A DNA stretch of 64,000 nt, taken from contig JALRMH010000032.1 of the NCBI GenBank assembly GCA_026119935.1, forward strand, positions 62,001 to 126,000. The letters are read 5' to 3'. Of this stretch, positions 9,964 to 20,360 are shown piece after piece; the first letter of the stretch is position 1; each line of letters starts with the position of its first letter. The position numbers and the translations under genes are program-made. The DNA comes from Endothia cerciana (taxonomy: Eukaryota > Ascomycota > Sordariomycetes > Diaporthales > Cryphonectriaceae). The notes under the pieces were generated by a model. That model saw only the letters and a list, made by a program, of their open reading frames with translations. It was not told the origin of the DNA and ran no database searches.

Positions 9964-11162
9964 TCGTCTCCTTTGCCTCCCGGTTCGGCCATTTTGTGTT
10001 CTGTAAACTTCAACTCCAAATACCCTTCTGCCATAATGATAATATCTTTGAGCGTTCGCATCGGCGTCTGCCGGCCTTAAACGTATTTAAACAGAATGGG
10101 ATTACAATTGATCGGGACTTCAATAACGATTTTCCCAGCTAAGATGATCTACAGCTTGTATATATGTAAATGGCCGATTTCACATCCAACGTTCTAACAC
10201 CTTGATATGGCTGCATAGAAGGGCAGCCTCTCACAACCAATCTCATCGGGGCGCCACGTCATCAAATCCTACCATGTCCGTGGGCAAGTGCGCAATGATA
10301 AGTCGACGAAAAAAGCCCACAAGGCGTGATTTATCACTCCGTCTCTCCTGTCACGGCGCAAGTCGATAATAGCGTGCGGGATCTCCTCGACCCAGCTATG
10401 CAGAGCATACAACAAATTCCAGAGCCCGTGGAAGCACGTGCAGCCCAGGTCAAGTGTCTCGTTATCGCCTCTTCTTTCGCAGTGGTCCTGGATCCGATGA
10501 AGGAACATGGCTCTGGATATGCATATGAGGGCATAGGAACCTGACGACCTAAACGGTTTCTGGGTTACAATGAAGACCGACAGTGGTGGGTTTCCTTACA
10601 AGTGCAAGGAAGTTCTTCGCGTAGAAGTCGGCGCGGGGCTTTCTCTCAAAAATTAAGTCTGTGCTTCACCGTGTCAACCATTTGCGCGCCGATGTTCGAT
10701 GGGCTTGCCAAGCACGACAGGGACACTCAACAAGCTCAACAAAAGCGTTGAAGACATCTAACTCTTCTGAGAAGGGCGGCCAGCAGGAACCTGGTTCGAC
10801 CCCCCTTCCGTCCTCCGCAGCTGTCCGCGACGCTGCTGGGGCGCACTTCCGCGGCTAAAAGGCCACCCTCTTCACTGCTCGTTCCTTGCCTGGTGAGGCC
10901 TGGCACCCCCCGTTCCCACCAAAACCACGGCCTGGCCTAGCTTTCAGGCTGTCCTATAAACTCCTGCCCCGGCCTATCACTCTCACTTCTGCGATTCGTG
11001 GCATGTTTGCTTTCATGGCATGTGTCGATTACGACAGCGCTAATCTCGTCTAGAGTTGTATAAGGCCTTCATTACCATATGCACGCGTGTTCTAGCAGAC
11101 GAGCTGCTCTTGCCATCATTATCCCCTGTTGGTTCTTCCACCTCGTAGTCGGATCTCGTCGT
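9964..11162. other. Spacer between carX and the DUF1479 gene
   Basis: Convergent 3' flanks of two genes. Only short ORFs; a 79-codon minus-strand ORF (10269-10508) resembled nothing I recognise. Confidence 0.4.
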
Positions 11163-13397
11163 TCACGACAAGATCCGCGAGATCAGCTGTCTCGTCGCGG
11201 CCATCTGCTCGGCCTGCGCCTTGCCGTTTATCCTCTGCGCGGATGCTGCCCCGGCCCTCTCCGTAGGGATATAGAAGTCGTAGCGGTCTGGAAAGAGGAT
11301 GATGTTGGCCAGCCTCACGACTTCTGCCTCGCCCTCGGTACCGGGTCCACGACTCCGCTTCTTCTCGGCTGCCGCGTTGCTGCCGTCTACGTCCATCATC
11401 TCGTCGGACTCGTCTGGCGTCGGCGTGCCGGCCCTCGTGCAGGGCCTCGTCATGACCTTGCTCCCGTCCCTGCTCAGCTCCCAGGGCGCGAGGCCCATGG
11501 CCCGCAGGCCGGCATCGCCGCCGACCTCGGCAATCTCGGCCTTCCCCGGCCGCCCCTCGTGGGGCGCCTCGGAGCCGATCGCGCTGCCCGCGGAGTCGAA
11601 ATCCGGCCCCGGCTGACCCTGCATGAAGGCCTTCCTCTGCCTGGCCAGGAACAGCGCGTTCGTCTGCGTCAGCGGGCAGGCAGGCGTGTACATCAACATG
11701 CTGGGCGCGGGCCTCTCGGGCCCCGGCGTCCCGGGCTTGCTCGGCGCGGTGGTCATGATGCTGTAGGCCTGATCACAGTGCCAGACCACGTAGTCGCCGG
11801 CCTGCAGCGTCGGGATCTCCACCAGGGACCGGCGCAGCCGCAGGTGCGGGTGCCACAGCTCGGTGATGCGCTGTGCGTGGCCCGGCACGGCGCCGTGGAT
11901 TATGGTCGACTGCTCCTCATCGAAGGTCCAGTTGTCCGGGTCGAGGAAGGCATCCCACTCTGCGTTGGTCTCGGGTGCCGCACCGTCCTCGTCGTAGCCT
12001 GAGGTGGGCGGTGCGGTCTTTGGGGAGAAGAAGGGCCGCAGCAGGAAGTATGCCACCACGAGCTTGGGACTGGGCAGGACGCGGATGCTGGCCGGCTCCC
12101 CGGATGTGAGGGCGAGGATCCCTTGGAACATCCTGAAGATGCTGCACGACCCTGCGCCGTTGTACAGGTCCTGCGTGACGTTGATCCTGCCCGACGGGTC
12201 CCACGGGTCGAACTCCTCCCAGGCCCCGCGGAATATAGCCTCATATGCACCCCCGCGCCCGTAGCCGTCCGGCTCCCACCGCTCGAGGCTGCCATTGTCA
12301 ACCTGGGCGATGAGGGTGGACGCGGCGCTGGCGGTAAGGCTGTCGGCGGCAGAATTGCCATTCATGACCTGCGGTGTGGCGTAGCTGCCCATGATGCTGC
12401 TGTCGTGGATGCGCAGGCGGTCCGCATATGAGATGGGGAAGCGGGTCGCGACGCGCGAGATGTCGGCATCGGTACCCTTGGTCTCCCAGAAGGTCATGGC
12501 CCACTTCTGCACGCGCAGCACGGAGGGGTGCGCGCGGATGGCGATCTGTGCGGGCGTCCAGAACAGCTCGAAGCAGGTCGGGTCCTGGGGGATGGTAGGC
12601 TTGATGTGGTCTCGGTTGCGGGTGATGTACTCCCTCGTCTGGCGGATCCATGTCTCGGTCTGCGTCTGCGAGACGACACCGCGCACGAGGGCTACACCAT
12701 ACCGCTTCAGGTCCCGCTCGAAAGGCGCCACCCTTGCGGGGTCGTCGATATCGGAAAAGTTGATGGTGGGGATGAGATCCGTGCCGCGACTCTGGATGTG
12801 TTCGATTTCCGACTTGAGGGCGACGAGCAGACGCCTCCAGGAGGCCGCGATGGCAGCCTCCCTCCCCTGGATGAGACGGCGCTTGATGTTGGCAAACCGC
12901 GCGGGGAGGGGGATGGGCTCCGAGCCGTAGAAGGACTGCACGGGCGGCTCCATGCCGCCGATCTTGGCGAAAACCTTGCGGCTGCCTATGCTCCCTGTAG
13001 GCTTTGTCACCCGGTGCTGTGAGTGAGCCCTGTGGTGGGACGTCCCGGCCGGCGTGCTCGAAGAGCTAGGGGCCGCTGAGGACAGAGGGGTTGATGTTGG
13101 TGTTGTTTTTGCTGATGAAGAGGGCTTGGGAGCGGCCAGAGGCCCGGCTTCCGAGACCTTGGCCGACACCATCTTGACGGCTGCAGTGAGATTCTTGGTG
13201 CTGAAAACGCTACTGCCGCTCCTACTGCTTCGTCGGATGGGCGCCCTGGGCCCGGATATCCTCACTGTGGCTGTGATGCGCGTCGGGCGACCAGTCGAGA
13301 GAGGGGAGCCTGGGGAGTCGTGAGCGGTAGTACCGCTACTTGAACTCGAACTTCCCCCCGCTGGATCGCCCGCCTGGGCGAGTTGAGTGACAGGCAT
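11163..13397 (-). CDS. DUF1479 family protein (predicted Fe/2OG oxygenase-like)
   Basis: 744-aa single-exon protein. I start at the ATG at 13397 (MPVTQLAQ); an in-frame TTG 30 nt upstream is less likely. Residues ~1-150 are Ser/Thr/Pro-rich and look disordered. The DUF1479 core begins near IPLPARFANIKRRLI and includes TINFSDIDDPARV, RYGVALVRGVVS, ELFWTPAQIAIRAHP, DGYGRGGAYEAIFRGAWEEF and the DAGDYVVWHCD-like segment LQAGDYVVWHCDQ, ending with ANIILFPDRYDFYIP. The family has a double-stranded beta-helix resembling Fe(II)/2-oxoglutarate dioxygenases, and WHCD fits a metal-ligand strand; substrate is unknown. A ~60-residue acidic insert (DESDEMMDVDG) sits before the last strand. Most relatives are ~450 aa, so the N-terminal extension and insert are unusual. 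Convergent with carX. Confidence 0.88.
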   Translation of the reverse strand: MPVTQLAQAGDPAGGSSSSSSGTTAHDSPGSPLSTGRPTRITATVRISGPRAPIRRSSRSGSSVFSTKNLTAAVKMVSAKVSEAGPLAAPKPSSSAKTTPTSTPLSSAAPSSSSTPAGTSHHRAHSQHRVTKPTGSIGSRKVFAKIGGMEPPVQSFYGSEPIPLPARFANIKRRLIQGREAAIAASWRRLLVALKSEIEHIQSRGTDLIPTINFSDIDDPARVAPFERDLKRYGVALVRGVVSQTQTETWIRQTREYITRNRDHIKPTIPQDPTCFELFWTPAQIAIRAHPSVLRVQKWAMTFWETKGTDADISRVATRFPISYADRLRIHDSSIMGSYATPQVMNGNSAADSLTASAASTLIAQVDNGSLERWEPDGYGRGGAYEAIFRGAWEEFDPWDPSGRINVTQDLYNGAGSCSIFRMFQGILALTSGEPASIRVLPSPKLVVAYFLLRPFFSPKTAPPTSGYDEDGAAPETNAEWDAFLDPDNWTFDEEQSTIIHGAVPGHAQRITELWHPHLRLRRSLVEIPTLQAGDYVVWHCDQAYSIMTTAPSKPGTPGPERPAPSMLMYTPACPLTQTNALFLARQRKAFMQGQPGPDFDSAGSAIGSEAPHEGRPGKAEIAEVGGDAGLRAMGLAPWELSRDGSKVMTRPCTRAGTPTPDESDEMMDVDGSNAAAEKKRSRGPGTEGEAEVVRLANIILFPDRYDFYIPTERAGAASAQRINGKAQAEQMAATRQLISRILS

Positions 13398-13557
13398 CCG
13401 TGAACAAATAGAGAGACGCTGTTTCAAAAGTTGGGGAAACGGGTCTGGTCTAATAGTAAGCCGGTATAGTGCTAGGTGCTGGTCCTGGCTGGTCCTGGTC
13501 CCGGTGCTGTCGCTTGCTTCCGCTGCCGGGGTTCCGGCGAATCCCTCCTGGTCCTGG

Positions 13558-13600
13558 CGTGTGTGCGTGTGTGTATGTGTGTATGTGTGTGCGTGTTGTG
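13558..13600. repeat. TG-rich simple repeat
   Basis: Imperfect TG run interrupted by TATG and TGCG units. Confidence 0.85.
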
Positions 13601-15839
13601 GCTGTGAAGTATGCAGAGCCCGTTGAAAATGTGTTGCCGAGGCGTGTATATCTTCCCTTCCACCCTTTTCCTCTTTCTCCTGTGCCCCGGTGGATCAACT
13701 GGGGAAGCGTCGGCCGCGCGGTGAGCACTTAACTCGATGCTGAACCTTGTCCCAGACGATTCGTGATTTTTCCTTTTCGTCCTTCACCCTGACGGCACAG
13801 GACTTGATCCTCCCAAGGTCGGCACACTTCCCTATCCCGCCCGGAATATTGTCACCTTACACCAGCCTGGTACAGCCAAACCTGGACAGCGCGGGGTAAA
13901 CCTTGGCCCTACCTGTCCGGAATGAGATACCGGGGGACCACCTTTTTTTTTCTTTCTTTTTTTTTCCTTCTTCCTCCCTTTCCCTTTCCCTTTCCCTTCT
14001 AACCCTTCCACGGCCGTGCCCAGAAAGGGCAACCCAGTCCCGGCGAGATTGGCCGCGCAGGGAGCCAGTAGGACAAGGGCACGTTGCGGAGTGTACGTCT
14101 CGAAGGGGTTCCTCCTCGTGAGCAATATGCCGAGATCTCACTTGGCCGAGGAATGCGTGAGATTCGACACTACGGAGCTGAGGCGCCGCGGTCTGCTGAA
14201 TTTCCTATTTGGGAACCCCGTCCCGGCCACGAGTCGTTGACGGTTCAACCTTTCGAGGGCTGGATGCTGATGCCGGTGCCCAAAATGGGCCGCCGTCGTT
14301 GTCTTTTGTCCTCGAGGGAAGACGTATCGCACGAGGGAGACGGAGGAGGCGTCCTCGGATGCCAAGCCTGCCGGAGTCCCAGGACGATGATGATCGGATG
14401 TCGTGTCAGGGGGTGGGTGAGTGACCTCGACTTGAAGGTCGTGTACCCAGGTTGGTGGTGTCCAAGGGCTGCATGAGACTGGGATCGTCTTCTACGTCCT
14501 GAGTCCATAGGGTGGAGAAACCATCACCAGGGCTGATCATGTGGGCAGGAAGGGCGCATCCTTTCTATTTAAGCCCTCCAACCGGGCCCAGCGCCGGGAA
14601 TTTCACGATGCATCTGCATCGAGGCTCAGTTCAGATCACCGACTTGTAACCGCGGACTTGACCGCGCAACAGACGTGTTCTTTCGTCGAGCCTAGCAAGT
14701 ACTCTGGAGTAAGATATTACGACCGGGACGACGTTCCGTCCGGCAAGATTGACCCTGAGACGTTATCACCCGTGACATCCTCTCCTTCGCTGCCCAGCTG
14801 CCATAGTAGCCAGCCACGGGGCATCTTGGATCCCACGATGATCAGGGAGGCGGTTGCCCGGCCCTGAGGGATCTGATTTCAGGGCCCACCAAAGTCGCAC
14901 CACGACGACCAGCATCCCTTTTGCCCCACCACCTTACGGCCCGTCAGCCCGCCAAGCCGTCAGACCCGGGGCCCCAAACGGCCCCAGCACGAGGCTTGGC
15001 CTCCACCGCTCTGCGTTCCCATAGGCCCCGGGCAGCTGTGGCCTAGACCCTCACTAAGGCTGGCTACTTCTAGGGGCAACGTGTGATGTACAGAGCAATG
15101 TACCAGTACCTTTGTTGTATTATAACACACAATAGCCTCACCAGCATTCACCATCGTCACCATTGCAAGGTGATCATCGTAGGATTCGAATCATATCATT
15201 ACGAGACTTCAGTATCTTATTAGATAGGGCGAGGTTCGAGAAACCGCAGGCACATTTGGACCCCTGATAGCAATCCTCTGCTATATTCCGCCGAACAGAT
15301 TGGCAGGCGAGTTCGGAGTCGGGCTCCCGCTCTTCACCCGGTCACACTGCTCTCTCATTATGCCCGTCAGAGCCTCTTCCACTATATTGACAGAACAATG
15401 TGGGGGTCACTCTTCGTATCGGCAGAATTCAAAGGGAAAATATACCCGAGATTAATTCCTCCAATCTGCGCGCAAACCTTCATGCTGACTTATGTCGCCA
15501 TGTGTGATGATAATGATGATGATGCCTTCTGAATCTCGGATCAGCATCTTCGCTTCCATGTTTCCTGTTCATGCTGGTCATCTGACAGATCTGTACTATG
15601 TAATAGGTACTCTCTATATACCCCGTAGAGGCCGAGGGGCCAGATGCATGCCTCATCGAGCGTAGCCGACTGTACTATGTAGACGGTAGGTCCTGGGCAG
15701 TCCTTCGACGGACACATCCGTCGGGAATCAGAGACCTACCAACTCGCTTACCATGCGGCGGGAAATTGGCGGCTAAACTGCATCTCATGCTCGATCCACT
15801 CGCCGACCGTCCCGGGCCACGCTTCCGGTCACACGAGAC

Positions 15840-15864
15840 AGAGAGAGAGAGAGAGAGAGAGAGA
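15840..15864. repeat. (GA)n microsatellite
   Basis: About twelve uninterrupted GA units. Confidence 0.9.
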
Positions 15865-18041
15865 TACACCGCTCTGGCGGCGTGGCAAAATCCACGGAAG
15901 TTCGACAAGATCTTTCCTGTGAGGAATTCACACGACCGCAAGACGCTGCGGGCTCTTCTTAGCTTCGAGACTAATTCCCAGGCCGCCGGTTCTCTCCCTC
16001 CCCCGGCCCGTCTCTCTCAGTCCTGCTGTCGACATTCGCGTGTGGCACCTCGTGGACCTGCCACACCAGCAGAAAGGCCAGCGACGGGCCGTACACGCAA
16101 TTTCTCCGACTGGACCTTGTGGCTATCTGCGACCTTTCGACATGTGAGGTGTCGTGAACCGCAAATAACAAGTAATTAGGTTGCCTGCCGGGAAGACGGT
16201 GCCACAGACATGTCTGGATGTTCAGCACGGCCCGGCCAGGCATGGGATATCTACAGCCGGGGCGTGGAGGATCTACAGCCAAAACCCTTTCGTGTCTGAC
16301 CTGGAGGTAACGTGAGCATCGGTTCCAGATGCAGGATGCATGGGAGATCGACGTCCCGCGGCCTCGGCAATCATGGCAAGGCCCCCAGACGACATGTTGG
16401 TCCACCTTGACCGCCCTCTCGTCGCAAGATAATTATGTCATTTCCGTCCTGTTTTGCTTTGCCGTCAGATCGTGTCCATCTTGGGAAGCCTGGTTGGTCG
16501 GCGGTTTCCTTCCAGATGTCGTGCAGCTCATGGGACGGGGGGCCAGCATGGTGTTGTCACCTTTGCTCAACCGTCGTTCAGCAGGGATGACAATGATCAA
16601 ACTGGTCGCATGCAACCAAGAAGGTTTCAACTTTTGCTTTTCTTGATGCTGCAAGGACGGGGAGCGCAATATCACTCCTCCATCATTCCTCGAGGCCGCC
16701 GGAGCGCTTATGACCCCCACAGTGTTTATTGTCTTCGGGAGTGCAGGCCGGGCATTCGAGCCTGCTCACCCAGGCGGTCACTCCATCAATGACCTGGACA
16801 GATGGCGAACAGGTTCGTCCACACTGACATTGAGGGCCTCTGCAGGCCGGCCATGGCTCTCGCGACTGATCCAACTCGGCCTAGAGATACCTCTGCCTGG
16901 AATGCGCCAAATTCTGGCTCGTAGAGTTACACTCGCCGGTGGTATGTATTCGGGTGCGGCATCGTGGCAGTGGGTACTGCAGCAGAGTTCATGTTATTCA
17001 AGCCGGTCGATGAGGCCACCCAGGATGGAACTTCTCTCTATCTCGCTTGCCGCCTCTGCCACTTCCTGGTTTCCCCATTGTCTGAACTGGCTTGTACTAG
17101 TAGTCTTGGCCACGCAGCTGGATCTTATCCTGGACTTCCTTGGGGCAAGGTGAGCATGAGGATAGCAGGGTCCATCAATCTATGCCCCGATTTTTCCGAC
17201 TGTGAAGAGTAATGAGATAACCGACATCGTACAGGGTCTGTGCCCGGATCCGGCCGGATCAAAGGCTGCGCTGAGGTCCTGCTTGATCTGGTATCGAAGC
17301 CCCTCCGACCTGAGCAAGGGCAGCCGGGCCGTCCATGCATTTCTCCGTGGTCACTCGGCAGGGCAAGAAGCCAAGCCTCAACGGCGTCCTAACACACCCA
17401 GATGCGTGAGTTCACCGACAAGCAGAACGTGGAGGCTTGTCTTAGCGCCATGAGCTGACTGCTTCCGACCCAAGGTTAACAGGAAGGGTAGAGAAAATGA
17501 TCCTAGGCTGAAAAGGCGTATGCGAGAACGTTGGAAGCGACATGTTCCTCGTCCCAGACCCACGAGGAGTGGGACTGTCTCCCGAGGCGACCAGGCAGAC
17601 AAAGACACGAGTCGGTGGACAGATCATTGGGAAGAAGTACACTGATCAAGATTCTATCAGGAGAGACACGGACCTCGAGGATGCCACTAGGCGACAAGGA
17701 GCCATTTGAAGACAAGCCACTACCTCGGTGACAAGCAACATAGAAGCGGGCGAACAGCCTCACTACCGAAGTCTGAGGAGGACGAAAACAGCGGTATCCC
17801 CCATAGGCCTCTTGGCAATGCCCAACATGACAGTGCGGAGAGAGCGTTCGTCAAGCAAGAGTAGGGCAAGAGAGGCGGTACGAGCGGACGTGCGGCCGAG
17901 GGCGGCTAGTGCTTCAGCGGTGGGTCTCGTGAAATGACTAGATATAAGCAAGAGTATAATCAATTTTGTAGAGAGCCGATGATGCCGATAATTTTTGTTT
18001 GATTGTTAAGTTTGTGCTGTGCAGATTCCGCGGCGCTGGTC

Positions 18042-19339
18042 TTATTTATTGCCCTTTCCCTTGTTTTTCTTGGGCACCGGTGTCTCTACCACCGGCTCCT
18101 CCTGCACTGATGTCGAATCACCTTCCGTTGATGCCTCCACGCTTTGTCCCTCGGCCAGATCGCTTGAGTTCCCATCGTCACGCCCGCCATCTGTCGAGCT
18201 CTGCTGCACCTGTTGGCCCAAGACCTCCTTGACGAGCCTCTTGCCCTCGTCCACCTCACCGTTCATGGCACCGCATCCCATGCACTTCCACATGCCTAGC
18301 TCCGACAGACCGGTGGTCCCTGGAGGGGCCTGTCCGTTGACAAGGCGGCACCGCTTACAGATGAGGACTAAGCGGTTCTTGGCGGCCGTCTCATCTTCAC
18401 CAAGGAGCAGATCCATAATCCTATCGTACCAGTGGTTTTGTGAGCCGACCGGGGCCGTCTCGTACTGCGTACCAGCCACCGGAGGTGGTCTGGCACCATC
18501 GAAGGCATTGGGCGAGAACTCGGCCGTGAGGTCCATGCGCTCATCAGGCGGAGGCAGGCGCTGATGTTGCGGGGTATTGTGTGGCCCCGTGCCTTGCTGC
18601 TGCGAAAACTTTGGATCGGGAGAGGCCACGTTATGACGCTGTATGTTTGCCGTAGGTGGTGGGGGCATGTTGGTGCGGTTCGATGCGCCTGTGTTCTGCC
18701 TCGGGGACCTCCCAGGGCTCTTCTTGCTTCCGTCATCCTGGCGGTCGCCAGTAGACTTCCTTTTAACCTTGGGCTTTCCTTCACCACCACCGTATTTCTC
18801 CAGAAGCTCCAAGGTCGAGTCGTACCTTGTGGCGTCTTTCAGCTTCTGGATAGTCTTTGCCCGCTCGGCCTGCTGGTCCTTGAGCCGGGTGGCCAAGGCC
18901 TCGATGCGCAGTTCGTAGATGGTCGAGGAAATGGTGCGAACGAGGTAGATCCTGCTCTCTCATCAGCTGCTGGCCTTGCGTTGCATCGCAAACGCGACGG
19001 GGTCTGACTCACAGCACAGGACCACCAGCCATCCCAGTCCACTCGTAGACCCCCATGTTGTTCCATCCCACGACAAGGAAGGCCACAATAGCATACACTA
19101 GGTATGCGAAAGACAAGTAGAGAGTACTCAGGACCCTGACACGGCGTGAGGAGGCCCTTGTGCGTTCGAGGTTGGCCTGGGTGTTTGCGATCTTTGTGGA
19201 GAGGGTGGATAGGGTCCTCTCGAAGGAAGCTGGGGACGAGTTGTCCTTCTGCAGCAGAGATCGTCAGAAGACGAGGGCCCGAGAGGATAGCGTAAAGCGA
19301 AGAGGCGCAACTCACCTTCCAAGGCCAGAGGGACACCAT
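18042..19339 (-). CDS. LNP1: Lunapark homologue, ER three-way-junction protein
   Basis: Conserved ER membrane protein that stabilises three-way junctions of the tubular ER network. Exons 19316-19339 (only MVSLWPWK), 19013-19248 and 18042-18951; introns 19249-19315 and 18952-19012 have GTGAG donors and CAG acceptors, with phases giving 389 aa. Seen in order: the charged start, a coiled segment (ERTLSTLSTKIANTQANLER), a transmembrane hairpin with LYLSFAYLVYAIVAFLVVGW, then NNMGVYEWTGMAGGPVLIYL and a second hydrophobic/helical part, a second coiled coil (ATRLKDQQAERAKTIQKLK), a Pro/Gln-rich disordered middle, and a C4 zinc ribbon with Cys285, Cys288, Cys310, Cys313 (CKRCRLVNG ... MWKCMGCGAMN). 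The lunapark zinc ribbon usually ends in an N-P type motif; here it is MNGE. The C-terminus is acidic then Lys-rich. Divergent from the golgin gene. Confidence 0.96.
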
Positions 19340-20360
19340 CGTCACGGGTGCTGCACTTTTTTCTCAAGGCAACTGTGTTGGTCTGGAAAAGGGGGGGCCG
19401 GTTTCTTCCACAGCTTCAGGCCCTGGGGAGAGCGCGTGCTAGAGTAGGAGACGGTGGCAGGATTCCCAGTTACTGGGAGACACAGGTATGTCGTTTACTG
19501 GAAAAGATGGTGGCCCTTGCTGGCCTCGCAGACTGGAGTCTGCAGGCAGCGTGGTCGTGGTCGTTTGTTTTGGTGGAGGGAGCTTGTGTTCGACGTCGTG
19601 GCAGCAGACACATGTCACAGTATCAGGAAGGAACCGTGTGGGTGGGGGGGGGGGGGCAAATCAGATGGAAATTGGAGCTCCAGCTCTGACCTCATGGCCC
19701 ATGGGTAGCTGATAATACTATGTACCTGGGCCACAAAAGGTTGCAGCAGGCAAGTATACCATGTACATACAGTACTAGCAGTGCGAAGTAGACCGCTTCA
19801 GGAACCAGGCCTTGGAGGCCCCACCACCACCCTGCTCTGCACCTGTGGTACACCTGCACCCCAGCTGGGATCAACTGAACGGCCCGCTGCCATGGCATGT
19901 GTAAGGTAGTGATTATGTACCGTGTGTACCTAAGCACTGCTAAGGTGGCCCCTGTCGACGAGGTGCATTGCTGACTGAGACCCTGACACTGCCACCGACA
20001 CACTGTCACTATTACTGACGGACTTTGCTGGCCTCAAAGTTGAATCCGTATCCTTCTGGCGTCAAGCCAGAGCACTAGCAACAGCGTCTGTTCCTTTCCC
20101 CCTCTCTTTCTATTTTGATGCCTCGAGGCGTTGTCCATTTTCCGTCAGTTCCTGAACCTAGCCTGCCTTCTTTTCCCCATGGATCCTCTCTCCAATTGCG
20201 ACGACAATTGAAGGCCGTTGAGGACGAGTACTATGTTCCGCCCACCGCGACAATAGCAGGATCCGACCCAACCTTCACCCTTCAGAAATCCTCCGACCTA
20301 CCTCCCTTCTGCCCCTTTCCTTGCAGACCGTGCCCGTGACTCCGTACCTGATAAGTCGCC
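19340..20360. promoter_or_regulatory. Divergent LNP1/golgin intergenic region
   Basis: 1.0 kb holding both promoters. A G13 homopolymer lies at 19644-19656. No additional gene recognised. Confidence 0.45.

Larger units (their letters stand above)
13398..18041. other. 4.6-kb gene-poor region
   Basis: No gene I can support. Many short overlapping ORFs exist on both strands but none shows a domain, consistent codon usage or splice-linked continuation. Simple repeats are scattered: TG-rich 13558-13600, pyrimidine-rich 13940-14000 and GA at 15840-15864. It may hold non-coding transcripts or decayed mobile DNA too divergent to recognise. Confidence 0.45.

Noticed and set aside
10269..10508. Small minus-strand ORF of 79 codons with a plausible helical composition.
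   Set aside because: No motif, no splice-linked extension and no recognisable relative.
16710..17153. ORF of 147 codons on the plus strand with hydrophobic patches.
   Set aside because: Overlapping ORFs in all frames, no signal peptide or domain; looks like chance openness in GC-rich DNA.
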